A stretch of 24,894 nucleotides of DNA from Nitrososphaerota archaeon (GTDB lineage: Archaea > Thermoproteota > Nitrososphaeria > Nitrososphaerales > Nitrosopumilaceae). The notes beneath the pieces are model-generated. The model ran no database searches, had not been told where the DNA came from, and saw only the letters and a list, made by a program, of their open reading frames with translations. Every line of letters begins with the position of its first letter. Position 1 is the first letter of the stretch. Position numbers and translations under genes: made by a program. Below are positions 13,768 to 21,126 of this stretch, piece by piece. The DNA lies in contig VHBM01000011.1 of NCBI GenBank assembly GCA_016871975.1, positions 1 to 24,894 of the forward strand. Direction: 5' to 3'.

Positions 13768-14865
13768 TTGTTGATTTCGTTTTTTAATGATTATAAAATA
13801 CCAATAATTGTATTTTTATTTTTTTGTACAATTCAGCAAGCAAATGCAAATGAAATTGTTCTTGAAAAAAATTTTGCTGGATATTTTGATTCTGATGGAA
13901 TTTATACTGTGGTCGGTAAAATTAACAATGCACAAGAATATCCTGTAATTCCTATTATTACTATAACGATTGAGGATAACGCTAGCATAATTTCTGAATC
14001 ATATCAACTTAGTACAATTTATCCAACATCAGATCAGCCATTCAAGTTCAAGTTTCCTCAAGTTGTTAGCACAAATCCAACATTAAAAGAACCACGAATT
14101 TTGTTTAATGCCGTAGAAAATAAAATGCCACTAAATGTTGAGGTAATTTATGATGATACGCTTGTTACACATAAAGACGGGCATAAAACTGGGAGAATAA
14201 TCAATAATGGAGACAAAACAGTAGAGAATGTAAAAATTTACGCCCTCATTTATGATTCAAATTGGAAATTACTTGACATGGGGAAAAATATTGAAATGAT
14301 TAAAAAAATTGAACCTGGACAAATTGTTGATTTTTCAATGTATCCAGATCCGCTTTTTGGCTCACAAGCACAGTACTATAGCTGCTTTGTAATTGGAGAC
14401 GAGGCAATAATTCCCGTAAATACTATACGACATGGCAAAGAATACAACTACAGATATGATTCGGGGATATGGTTTGCGTATCCAGAATTCAATGAGGATG
14501 GCACATCACTTTTAATGAAAATGCAAAATAGCTGGCCACTTGAAATGTACGCAAATTTTGAATTCCCAAAATTATCCGATGTTGAAAAGTTTGAGGTATA
14601 CTTGAATAATGAACAGATTAAATCAATCCAGAGTATTGATGAGTTTGGTAATTGGCATGTTGCCTTTGTAATGGCACCTCACACATCAGGAAATCTTTTG
14701 ATAAATGGGTTTGGAGAATCTGTTAAAACGCAGCAAAAAGATGATGTAAATACAATACAAAACAATAATGATTATCTATATTATGTTGGAGGAATAATTT
14801 CTGCTGCAATAATAGCAGGTACGTTTGTTTTTTATCGAAATAAAAGAAAAATTCCTAAAGTTTAA
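13768..14865 (+). CDS. Secreted, C-terminally membrane-anchored protein
   Basis: A 365-residue predicted surface protein. It has a signal peptide (hydrophobic core PIIVFLFF, probable cleavage after the Ala-Asn-Ala before NEIVLE, about residue 27). A beta-sandwich-rich ectodomain follows, then a single transmembrane helix near residues 340-357 and a short basic tail (RNKRKIPK). Around residues 145-185 it has an NNGDKTVENVKIYALIYD block like FxLyD-type extracellular domains, and a similar opening block near residues 30-60 may be a second copy. There are two successive TTG codons at 13768 and 13771 and no ATG; a TATA box at 13741-13749 supports starting at one of them. The function is not readable. 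Confidence 0.75.
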   Translation: MLISFFNDYKIPIIVFLFFCTIQQANANEIVLEKNFAGYFDSDGIYTVVGKINNAQEYPVIPIITITIEDNASIISESYQLSTIYPTSDQPFKFKFPQVVSTNPTLKEPRILFNAVENKMPLNVEVIYDDTLVTHKDGHKTGRIINNGDKTVENVKIYALIYDSNWKLLDMGKNIEMIKKIEPGQIVDFSMYPDPLFGSQAQYYSCFVIGDEAIIPVNTIRHGKEYNYRYDSGIWFAYPEFNEDGTSLLMKMQNSWPLEMYANFEFPKLSDVEKFEVYLNNEQIKSIQSIDEFGNWHVAFVMAPHTSGNLLINGFGESVKTQQKDDVNTIQNNNDYLYYVGGIISAAIIAGTFVFYRNKRKIPKV

Positions 14866-14870
14866 AATTA

Positions 14871-14883
14871 TTATATTATATAG
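14871..14883 (+). promoter_or_regulatory. TATA box of the parvulin gene
   Basis: TTATATTATATAG centred about 24 bp before the ATG at 14901, giving a leaderless transcript. Confidence 0.5.
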
Positions 14884-14900
14884 TAAATTCATCACCAATT

Positions 14901-15176
14901 ATGAATAAAATAAAATGTTCTCACATACTTGTCAAAAAACAAAGTGAAGCGCTTACCATACTTGAACAATTAAAAAAAGGCGAAAAATTTGGTAAGCTTG
15001 CACGTGAGCTTTCAATTGATTCAGGCAGTGCAAAGCGAGATGGTGATCTTGGCTATTTTGGTCGAGGAGCAATGGTAAAACCATTTGAAGAAGCTGCCTT
15101 CAAACTACAGGTCGGAAATATTTCAGAACCAGTTAAAACAGAATTTGGATATCACATAATCAAACGACTGGCTTAA
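14901..15176 (+). CDS. Parvulin-type peptidyl-prolyl cis/trans isomerase
   Basis: A 91-residue minimal parvulin, close in size and sequence pattern to the characterised Cenarchaeum CsPin and Nitrosopumilus NmPin enzymes. The domain fills the whole protein: CSHILVKK at the start with the first catalytic His region (H8), the RDGDLGYFGRGAMVKPFEEAAF block, then the closing EFGYHIIKR with the second conserved His. There is no signal peptide. NmPin has been described as associating with the outside of the membrane through a lysine patch, and this protein is also Lys-rich (KKGEKFGK). The ATG at 14901 fits the TATA box. The stop overlaps that of the convergent helicase gene by three bases. Confidence 0.92.
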   Translation: MNKIKCSHILVKKQSEALTILEQLKKGEKFGKLARELSIDSGSAKRDGDLGYFGRGAMVKPFEEAAFKLQVGNISEPVKTEFGYHIIKRLA

Positions 15177-16657
15177 AAATAGGCATCAAGAACGTCTGGA
15201 GACTCTTGCAGACGTAATTCCTTAGATATTTTATCTCCCATACTCTGTGCTGCGCTAATCTTTCTTTTTCCAATCCAATAATACGTTTCATCAATCGTAT
15301 CTTTAGCTATTAGTACGATTAGTTTCCCGCTATCTTTTCTTCCTGTCCTTCCCTTTCTTTGGATATATCTTATTGAGCTTGGTACATTATCATAAAACAC
15401 AACTAGATTAACCTCTGAAATATCAAGGCCTTCTTCGCCAACTCGTGTTGCAATCAAGACCTTGTACTCACCGTCCCGAAATTTTCTTACAGTTTCAATC
15501 TGTTTTTTTTGTTTGAGACCAGTTTCACCTGCTTTACCAATCAAAAATCCAGCAGAAATTCCCATTTCGGTTAGTTTTTGATGTAGTATTTCAACTGAAT
15601 CACGATAGCTTGTAAAAACCAATGCCTTGCCTGTTATAGATTGGAGAATTTCTTTTAGTTTTACTATTTTGCTATGTTCAATTCCAATTTTTTGTGCATT
15701 CTTTGCAAGAGAGATAGCGTGTGTGAAGTTTTCATCGGCTTCAAATAGATCACGTATTCCAACTCCTTTTTTTTCTCTAGTTCTCTCACAAAAGCGTAGA
15801 AAAGATGTTATTCCATGAGATTCAAGAATGTTTAATGCGTAATGGATTCTAATTGCAGTAAAGAGAGGCTTTGCGGATTTACGATTTTGTTTTAGTACAT
15901 AATCTCTCACTCGTAAAAGTTGCGAGAGAGATTTATTATCAGAAACATGAATTCCGTTTCTTTTTAATTCTGCATATCTTTGGTCGAGTGCTTTTTTTAT
16001 ATAGTTTTGAATTTCTTTCATTGCGGGAGGAAGATCAACACTAATCCATTGTGTAGTTGTTTGCTGAATGTATGGCATTACATCAGAACTAGATTCATTT
16101 CTTTGTGCAATATTTGAAATGTAAAGTGTTTTTATGATTTCTTTTGCTTTTTCTTTTTCGCTTGGCAATGTAGCAGTCATTGCCATTATTCTTGCATTTG
16201 TATGTGCAAATCGTTGCGCTATTCCAGAATATGCGTAATCCCCAATAGTTCTATGAGCCTCATCAAAGATTATAAGATTAAATTGATTTGGTGATACAAG
16301 CTGCCTGTCTAGGTCATTTTTTGTTATTTCAGGGGTTGCACAAATAATGCTATTTTCCCAATTTTTTCTGCGTTTTGTTATAACATCTTCACCTGTAACA
16401 AGTGAGATATCTTCTATGGTAAGATTATTTTTCAAGAATTCATAATGTTGATTTGCTAAAACACGAGTTGGTGCAAGAAATAAAATTCCACCTGTTGATT
16501 TTGTAAGATATTCAGCAATAACTTGGAGTGCAACTGCCGTCTTGCCAAGTCCAGTAGGTAAAACAATGAGGCAGTTTTCAGATATTGCTTGGTTTGCAAG
16601 ATTGACCTGATAGTCTCTTTTTTCAATCGAGTTTTTTTTGATATATCTATGTTCTAT
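15173..16657 (-). CDS. Hef-type SF2 DNA helicase, nuclease-less; start codon unresolved
   Basis: A superfamily 2 helicase of the Hef/Mph1/FANCM group, acting on stalled replication forks. Walker A (PTGLGKT, around 16561-16541) and motif Ia (APTRVLANQH) precede DEAH (FDEAH), TAT (MTATLP), the RecA-like second domain and motif VI (QRKGRTGR). No XPF-type nuclease follows. The frame is open from the stop at 16730-16732. It contains no ATG, GTG or TTG before 16435, and starting there would delete Walker A. The coordinates given use ATA at 16655-16657, just before a plausible family N terminus (EHRYIKKNSIEKRDYQ), but CTG at 16697-16699 or ATT at 16625-16627 are equally possible. The stop overlaps the parvulin stop. 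Confidence 0.85.
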   Translation of the reverse strand: MEHRYIKKNSIEKRDYQVNLANQAISENCLIVLPTGLGKTAVALQVIAEYLTKSTGGILFLAPTRVLANQHYEFLKNNLTIEDISLVTGEDVITKRRKNWENSIICATPEITKNDLDRQLVSPNQFNLIIFDEAHRTIGDYAYSGIAQRFAHTNARIMAMTATLPSEKEKAKEIIKTLYISNIAQRNESSSDVMPYIQQTTTQWISVDLPPAMKEIQNYIKKALDQRYAELKRNGIHVSDNKSLSQLLRVRDYVLKQNRKSAKPLFTAIRIHYALNILESHGITSFLRFCERTREKKGVGIRDLFEADENFTHAISLAKNAQKIGIEHSKIVKLKEILQSITGKALVFTSYRDSVEILHQKLTEMGISAGFLIGKAGETGLKQKKQIETVRKFRDGEYKVLIATRVGEEGLDISEVNLVVFYDNVPSSIRYIQRKGRTGRKDSGKLIVLIAKDTIDETYYWIGKRKISAAQSMGDKISKELRLQESPDVLDAYF

Positions 16658-16786
16658 ATACTCTAAGGCAAAGCATCTCCTTTTGTTAGGATTTATCAGA
16701 TAATTGATTTTATGGTTTCGTGTAGTAGTTTAGTAGCTTTTACTTAAAATCAAATGATCGAGTTTTCCCGAAACTTAATCCCATTT

Positions 16787-16798
16787 CTTATATTATAG
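16787..16798 (+). promoter_or_regulatory. TATA box of the dCMP deaminase/polB operon
   Basis: CTTATATTATAG centred 25 bp before the ATG at 16817. Confidence 0.6.
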
Positions 16799-16816
16799 GA
16801 ATCGCCATTTTTTACA

Positions 16817-17341
16817 ATGGCAAAGTCATTTGAAAGGCCTGATTGGGATGAATATTTCATGCTTCAGGCTGAGCTTGCAAAGCTACGATCAAACTGCATT
16901 ACAAGGCACGTTGGTGCAGTTATTGTTAGAAATAATCGCCAAATTGCAACAGGCTATAATGGTACACCGCCAGGAGTAAAAAATTGCTATGAAGGTGGCT
17001 GTAAACGCTGCCAACTTAGGATGGAAGGAAAGTTGGAATCTGGTGCAGCACTTGATAGGTGTTTGTGCAACCATGCGGAGGCAAACGCAATAATGCATTG
17101 TGCCATTCTAGGGATAGAGGCAGGATCAAGTGATGCTATACTATACACTACATTTGTTCCATGTTTAGAATGTACAAAAATGGCAATCACCATTGGAATT
17201 AAAAAAGTAGTATGTCTTGACTCTTATCCTGAAACAGATTTTGAGCTCATTAAAGAAGCTGGTGTTGAAGTAGTAAAACTAGATAAGAAAAAGATTCAAC
17301 GATGGGCAAGTGAGCTTGTCAAAGATTATGATATGAAATGA
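16817..17341 (+). CDS. Deoxycytidylate (dCMP) deaminase
   Basis: A 174-residue zinc deaminase converting dCMP to dUMP for thymidylate synthesis. The active site is complete: H86 and E88 (HAEANAI), and C116 and C119 (PCLEC). The upstream blocks GAVIVRNNRQIATGYNGTPP and KNCYEGGCKRC are characteristic of dCMP deaminases rather than tRNA or guanine deaminases; the cysteine-rich EGGC loop may hold a second zinc as in other dCMP deaminases. The ATG at 16817 fits the TATA box at 16787-16798. DNA polymerase B starts 16 bp downstream, so this is probably one transcript linking dNTP supply with replication. It is divergent from the Hef-like helicase. Confidence 0.92.
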   Translation: MAKSFERPDWDEYFMLQAELAKLRSNCITRHVGAVIVRNNRQIATGYNGTPPGVKNCYEGGCKRCQLRMEGKLESGAALDRCLCNHAEANAIMHCAILGIEAGSSDAILYTTFVPCLECTKMAITIGIKKVVCLDSYPETDFELIKEAGVEVVKLDKKKIQRWASELVKDYDMK

Positions 17342-17357
17342 AATTGAAAATAAGATT

Positions 17358-19910
17358 ATGATGCAAACTGAACAAAAACAAGAGATGTCAATACCAACAT
17401 CATTACTAGTGTCTGCAACTTATGATAACCAAAAAAAGTCTGCAGTTTTAAAATTTTATGAGCCAAAGTCACAAAAAATAATTCTCTGGGCCGATGAAAC
17501 TGGGCACAAACCATATTGTTTTTCAAAATTAGATCCTACTGAACTTGGGTTTTTATCAAACAGAGAAGATGTTTTAAAAATTGAACAGATCACACGCCAT
17601 GATTTACTCAAGGATTCAAATATCAAAGTATCAAAGATAATTGTAGCTGATCCTTTAGCAATAGGCGGCACACAGACAGATAAGAGTCTTAGAAACATAA
17701 TTGAGACATGGGAATCTGACATCAAATATTATGAAAATTATCTATACGATATGTCGCTTATTGTTGGCAAATATTATAAAATTGAAAATGGCAAGATAAT
17801 TCCACAAGATCAAGAAATCTCTGACGAAGTGCGTCTTGCACTAAAAAGCATGTTATGGGACAAGCTAACTGGCAATCATGTTGTTAATGCAAATGAATTT
17901 CAAAAATATACTTCAGAATGGGCAGATCTTCTAAACCAACCAATCCCTAAAATAAAAAGACTGAGTTTTGATATTGAAGTAGAAGCACAAGCTGGAAGAA
18001 TTCCCGATGCAAAATTGGCAGAAAACAAAGTTACTGCGATAGGATTTGAAGGTTCTGATGGCTTTAAGCAAGTATCTGTTTTAAGAAAAAAAGATGTTGA
18101 AGAAGGAAAAAACGAATTGCCTTCGAATGTAAAGATTATCTTTTATGATGCTGATAAAGAAAAAAATATGATTTTAGATGCATTTAGAATAATTTCAGAA
18201 TATCCTTTTGTAATTACCTATAATGGTGATGAGTTTGATATGCCATATCTATACAATCGTGCAGAAAGACTCGGTATTTCAAATAATGACAATCCATTGT
18301 ACATGATGAGAGATTCAGCCACACTAAAACATGGTGTACATATTGACTTGTATCGAACATTTTCTAATCGTTCATTTCAGATATACGCGTTTAGTCATCA
18401 ATATACTGACTTTTCACTTGATAGTGTAGCAAGTGCATTACTAAATGAATCAAAAATTGATTATGGGGTAGACCTTGAAAGCCTAAACCTCCATCAGCTT
18501 GCAAATTATTGCTTTAATGACGCACGTCTTACGCACAAACTTACAAGCTTTAACAATGATTTGCTAATGATGCTTCTTGTTGTAATATCAAGAATAGCTA
18601 GAATGCCAATTGACGATATTGCAAGAATGGGGGTATCTCAATGGATTCGTAGTTTATTATATTATGAACATAGACAACGCAATGCTTTGATTCCAAGAAG
18701 AGCAGAGCTTGAAACAAAATCTGCCGGCGTATCAACTGACGCGATAATCAAAGACAAAAAATATCGAGGTGGACTAGTTGTCGAACCTGAAGAAGGGATT
18801 CATTTTAATGTTGTAGTAATGGACTTTGCAAGTCTATATCCAAGCATTATCAAAGTTAGAAATCTATCATACGAAACTGTACGATGTCCACATGATGAAT
18901 GCAGAAATAACAAAATTCCTAATACTACACATTGGGTTTGCACCAAACGAAACGGTATGACAGCAATGCTAATTGGTTCTCTAAGAGATCTGAGGGTGAA
19001 TTATTACAAAAGCTTGTCAAAAAATCCATCATTTTCTGAAGAGCAAAGACAACAGTATACGGTAGTAAGCCAAGCGCTCAAGGTTATTCTTAATGCAAGC
19101 TATGGAGTCATGGGTGCAGATATTTTTCCGCTTTACTATCTTCCTGCAGCAGACGCAACCACAGCAACGGGCAGGCACATAATTTTACAGACTATTAAAA
19201 AATGTGAAGAAACTGGGATTAAGGTCTTATATGGTGATACAGATTCATTGTTTTTAAAAAACCCGATTGAGCAGCAAGTTCAAAAAGTTATTGAGAATGC
19301 AAAAAAAGAACATGGTGTAGATTTGGAAGTTGATAAAGAGTATCGATATGTGGTACTCAGTAAAAGAAAGAAAAACTATCTTGGTGTAACAAAAAATGGA
19401 ACTGTTGATGTAAAAGGGCTAACAGGAAAAAAATCACATACGCCTCCATTTATCAGAACTTTGTTTTATGAAATCCTAGACATATTATCAAAAGTTGAAA
19501 CTGTAGAGAATTTTGAAAATGCTAAAAAACAGATTAGCAACAAAATTTCAGAATATGCAAAAAAAGTGCAAGCAAGGGAAATCCCTCTGTCAGAACTTGC
19601 CTTTAATGTAATGATAAGTAAATCTCCATCTGAATATGTTAAAACTGTTCCACAGCATATACGTGCGGCAAAACTTCTTGAATCAATGAGGGAAATAAAA
19701 AAAGGAGATATCATATCATATGTGAAAATCATTAACAAGCCAGGTGTTAAACCAGTTGAGATGGCAAGACCTGATGAAATTGATTCGTCAAAATATATGG
19801 AATTTATGGAAAGCACTTTGGATCAAATTACTTCTTCGATGGATCTTGACTTTGATTCCATAATTGGCAAACCAAAACAAATGGGTCTTGACCAATTTTT
19901 TTGGAATTAG
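17358..19910 (+). CDS. polB: DNA polymerase, family B (PolB)
   Basis: An 850-residue replicative polymerase with proofreading. Exonuclease motifs: Exo I SFDIE (D205, E207), Exo II YNGDEFDMPYL, Exo III YCFNDARLT. Polymerase motifs: A DFASLYPSII (D489), B QALKVILNASYGVMGA, and C YGDTDS (residues 625-630, D627 and D629 binding metal). The C terminus ends in a PIP box (Q841-x2-L844-x2-F847-F848) for docking on the PCNA clamp. The length is normal, all catalytic residues are present, and there is no intein. Two ATGs in tandem at 17358 and 17361 are both usable. It follows dCMP deaminase by 16 bp. Nitrososphaerota also carry PolD, so the exact strand role is not settled by the sequence. Confidence 0.96.
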   Translation: MMQTEQKQEMSIPTSLLVSATYDNQKKSAVLKFYEPKSQKIILWADETGHKPYCFSKLDPTELGFLSNREDVLKIEQITRHDLLKDSNIKVSKIIVADPLAIGGTQTDKSLRNIIETWESDIKYYENYLYDMSLIVGKYYKIENGKIIPQDQEISDEVRLALKSMLWDKLTGNHVVNANEFQKYTSEWADLLNQPIPKIKRLSFDIEVEAQAGRIPDAKLAENKVTAIGFEGSDGFKQVSVLRKKDVEEGKNELPSNVKIIFYDADKEKNMILDAFRIISEYPFVITYNGDEFDMPYLYNRAERLGISNNDNPLYMMRDSATLKHGVHIDLYRTFSNRSFQIYAFSHQYTDFSLDSVASALLNESKIDYGVDLESLNLHQLANYCFNDARLTHKLTSFNNDLLMMLLVVISRIARMPIDDIARMGVSQWIRSLLYYEHRQRNALIPRRAELETKSAGVSTDAIIKDKKYRGGLVVEPEEGIHFNVVVMDFASLYPSIIKVRNLSYETVRCPHDECRNNKIPNTTHWVCTKRNGMTAMLIGSLRDLRVNYYKSLSKNPSFSEEQRQQYTVVSQALKVILNASYGVMGADIFPLYYLPAADATTATGRHIILQTIKKCEETGIKVLYGDTDSLFLKNPIEQQVQKVIENAKKEHGVDLEVDKEYRYVVLSKRKKNYLGVTKNGTVDVKGLTGKKSHTPPFIRTLFYEILDILSKVETVENFENAKKQISNKISEYAKKVQAREIPLSELAFNVMISKSPSEYVKTVPQHIRAAKLLESMREIKKGDIISYVKIINKPGVKPVEMARPDEIDSSKYMEFMESTLDQITSSMDLDFDSIIGKPKQMGLDQFFWN

Positions 19911-19927
19911 TCGATAGAGAATTGTTG

Positions 19928-19940
19928 ACTATACTAAAAT
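19928..19940 (+). promoter_or_regulatory. TATA-like box of the SemiSWEET gene
   Basis: ACTATACTAAAAT centred about 29 bp before the ATG at 19964. Confidence 0.4.
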
Positions 19941-19963
19941 AGGGTCACATTACGGATTATTCG

Positions 19964-20251
19964 ATGTTGTTTGATGAATTCTCATTAGGAATTCTTGCGA
20001 TAATTGCCAGCATTATAGTTTTAGCTGCATGGTTACCTCAAATTGTTAAAGGCTACAGAACAAAGAAACTTGATGATGTTTCTGCGTATTTGATGATATT
20101 AATTGCATCTGGAGGTGCTTTATGGCTTGTGTATGGATTTGAGATAAATGATCTTTACATCATTGGAGTAAATGTAGGCATAATCATACTTACAATGATA
20201 ACACTTGGTCTAAAAATAAAATATAAAAAAAACATCTCTAAATCAATATAG
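19964..20251 (+). CDS. SemiSWEET/PQ-loop membrane transporter
   Basis: A 95-residue membrane protein with three hydrophobic helices (about residues 7-27, 40-58 and 64-84). The PQ-loop motif WLPQIVKGYRTKK sits at the end of helix 1, followed by DDVS. This is the size and layout of bacterial and archaeal SemiSWEETs, which dimerise to form a sugar channel. The substrate is unknown, and a sugar carrier in an apparent autotroph is unexpected, so it may move a solute or central metabolite inward or outward. It lies downstream of polB but has its own TATA-like box, and a hairpin-rich gap separates it from tpiA. Confidence 0.85.
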   Translation: MLFDEFSLGILAIIASIIVLAAWLPQIVKGYRTKKLDDVSAYLMILIASGGALWLVYGFEINDLYIIGVNVGIIILTMITLGLKIKYKKNISKSI

Positions 20252-20433
20252 TGTCAATTTTTAAATAATAAAATAGTGAGGGCACAAAAAATGCCCTCAC
20301 ACTTTGGCATGGCAGACGCATTCAATGAATGCTAACACAAATACGAGCATAATAAAAAAAGCCTTACGTAGAATTCATACTTGATATAATGTTTGAACAA
20401 CAAATATTACCATAATTTCCATTACACGAAGCA
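20252..20433. other. Hairpin-rich intergenic element with a possible 14-codon ORF or small RNA
   Basis: A gap of 182 bp. It holds GTGAGGGCA (20276-20284) paired exactly with TGCCCTCAC (20292-20300), and GCATTCA (20318-20324) paired with TGAATGC (20326-20332). A TATA-like TTTTTAAATA at 20258-20267 puts a transcription start near 20290, exactly at an ATG (20291) opening a 14-codon frame to TAA at 20335. The 9-bp hairpin covers that start. It could be a leader peptide, an attenuator, a small RNA or an operator. No tRNA-like or C/D-box pattern is seen. A second weak TATA (20402-20409) serves tpiA. Confidence 0.4.
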
Positions 20434-21093
20434 TTGTTGTTTATTATCAATTGTAAAAACTACCAAGAAATATCTGGAGATAACATAGTAAAATTAGCCA
20501 AAATAACTGGAAAGATTTCCAAAAAATATAAAGTAAAGATTGCTTTAGCACCACCTAATCATCTTTTGGCAAAAATAACTAATCTTTCAGTTCCAGTCTT
20601 GGCTCAACATGTAGATAATACCAATATGGGAAGTACGACTGGCTTTATGATCCCAGAATTACTAAAAGCATCAAAGATTGCAGGGTCACTTATCAATCAC
20701 AGCGAGCACAGAATACCAAGTACAGACATTAAACAACTTGTCTTAAGATTACGCAAACTGAAAATGGTGTCAGTGGTTTGTGTAAAAAATATTGTTGAAG
20801 CACAAAAATATGCAAAACTAAATCCAAACTATATAGCTATTGAACCATCAGAGCTAATTGGATCTGGAAAAGCTGTATCAAAAGAAAGACCTGAGCTTGT
20901 CACAAAAGCTGTTGTCGCAGTAAAAAACGCAAATAACTCTACAAAACTATTATGTGGTGCAGGGATTGTTGCAGGGGAGGATGTGGAAAAAGCTATCCAG
21001 CTTGGTGCAAAAGGCATACTTGTTGCAAGTGGAATCATCAAAGCAAAAAATTGGGAAAAAATAATTGTAGAGTTTACCAAGGCAATGATATAA
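20434..21093 (+). CDS. tpiA: Triosephosphate isomerase
   Basis: A 219-residue TIM barrel interconverting dihydroxyacetone phosphate and glyceraldehyde 3-phosphate. The catalytic residues are N6 and K8 (INCKNY), H89 (LINHSEH) and E137 (AIEPSELIGSG, opening the flexible loop 6). The phosphate-binding CGAGI and GILVASGI segments are at the C terminus. The short length (~220 rather than ~250) is the archaeal tetrameric type. The start is TTG at 20434 or 20437; no ATG is near, and the TATA-like AAATATTA at 20402-20409 gives a leaderless TTG start. The gene is followed after 33 bp by pyruvate phosphate dikinase, a gluconeogenic pair. Confidence 0.95.
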   Translation: MLFIINCKNYQEISGDNIVKLAKITGKISKKYKVKIALAPPNHLLAKITNLSVPVLAQHVDNTNMGSTTGFMIPELLKASKIAGSLINHSEHRIPSTDIKQLVLRLRKLKMVSVVCVKNIVEAQKYAKLNPNYIAIEPSELIGSGKAVSKERPELVTKAVVAVKNANNSTKLLCGAGIVAGEDVEKAIQLGAKGILVASGIIKAKNWEKIIVEFTKAMI

Positions 21094-21126
21094 AACACCC
21101 TGAATTTGATAATCAAAGGATAAATC

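Noticed and set aside
15173..16435. Helicase starting at the TTG at 16435
   Set aside because: It would lack Walker A and motif Ia, both encoded in the same open frame just upstream.
16632..16639. T8 homopolymer as a frameshift explaining the missing helicase start
   Set aside because: All three frames upstream were checked: the frame with the ATG near 16675 stops at TAG before the homopolymer, and the third frame also stops without a usable ATG, so a one-base indel there does not restore a start.
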